Shown: one piece after another, positions 63,998 through 64,000 of the stretch | How the letters are laid out: each line of letters opens with the position of its first letter | How positions within the stretch are numbered: the first letter of the stretch is position 1 | DNA from: Colwellia sp. 1_MG-2023 | GTDB taxonomy: Bacteria; Pseudomonadota; Gammaproteobacteria; Enterobacterales; Alteromonadaceae | DNA: 64,000 nucleotides | Reading direction: 5' to 3' | Assembly: GCF_030546755.1 (NCBI RefSeq) | Contig: NZ_JAUOPE010000005.1 | Coordinates: 251,606 to 315,605, forward strand | Position numbers and translations under genes: made by a program | The notes under the pieces: generated by a model | What the model was told of the DNA's origin: nothing | The model's input: only the letters and a program-made list of their open reading frames with translations | The model's database searches: none

Positions 63998-64000
63998 CTT

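Overview
The window is a low-G+C stretch of chromosome from a marine gammaproteobacterium of the Alteromonadales, most likely a Colwellia- or Thalassotalea-like member of the Colwelliaceae. This placement is an inference. It rests on the AT-rich coding sequence, the csiV-mfd pairing, the aspS-ruvCAB-ybgC-tolQRAB-pal-cpoB order, cmoAB, nagZ next to a PsrA-like TetR regulator, and the large number of c-di-GMP and sensor proteins. I see no insertion sequence, prophage or CRISPR array. Most of the window is ordinary chromosome with small accessory insertions.

Layout. Bases 1-5.1 kb hold two divergent membrane diguanylate cyclases (the first cut by the window edge), a sodium-coupled NSS transporter, and a YcbL-type metallo-hydrolase followed by a voltage-gated channel. 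Bases 5.2-10.2 kb hold a TPR hybrid histidine kinase and a chemoreceptor, separated by a hairpin-rich intergenic block. Bases 10.3-14.5 kb hold small genes: an XRE regulator with a membrane partner, DUF1697, an Mpo1-like protein, LysE, RsuA and DUF1244. Bases 14.5-25.7 kb hold csiV, mfd, a YehS-like protein, a 2-hydroxyacid dehydrogenase, a zinc-binding DGC protein, a small membrane protein behind a Fur-like box, an acyl-CoA thioesterase and a GntR-ABC operon. Bases 25.7-34.1 kb hold a lipoprotein, a divergent MetF-like protein with a tiny partner, dusC, a secreted Cys/Lys repeat protein resembling copper-binding HvfA/bufferin precursors, two SDRs, an alkyltransferase-like protein, a hydrolase, a TPR protein and hsp20 with a probable RNA thermometer.

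Bases 34.4-48 kb hold an exported thiol peroxidase, a REC-CheC/PAS-GGDEF pair, a PsrA-like regulator, nagZ, a DASS transporter, a Ser/Thr kinase-like protein, a VOC protein, a patatin, a LysE/LysR pair, a copied fragment of the patatin 5' end, and a dGTPase. Bases 48-53.5 kb hold cmoAB between two periplasmic solute-binding sensors, one of them a triple-SBP diguanylate cyclase. Bases 53.7-64 kb hold the core block: aspS, the RuvABC resolvasome, the Tol-Pal envelope system and two identical tRNA-Lys(UUU) genes.

Main themes are signal transduction (four GGDEF proteins, a TPR kinase, a chemoreceptor, a CheC-type module), envelope maintenance (CsiV, Tol-Pal, NagZ) and DNA or RNA repair and modification (Mfd, RuvABC, ATL, RsuA, DusC, CmoAB). 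The most interesting points are the orphan EGKCG-repeat protein, the duplicated patatin fragment bracketing lysE-lysR, the ROSE-like thermometer of hsp20, the acidic selectivity filter of the channel, and the MetF-like protein that lacks the usual catalytic glutamate.
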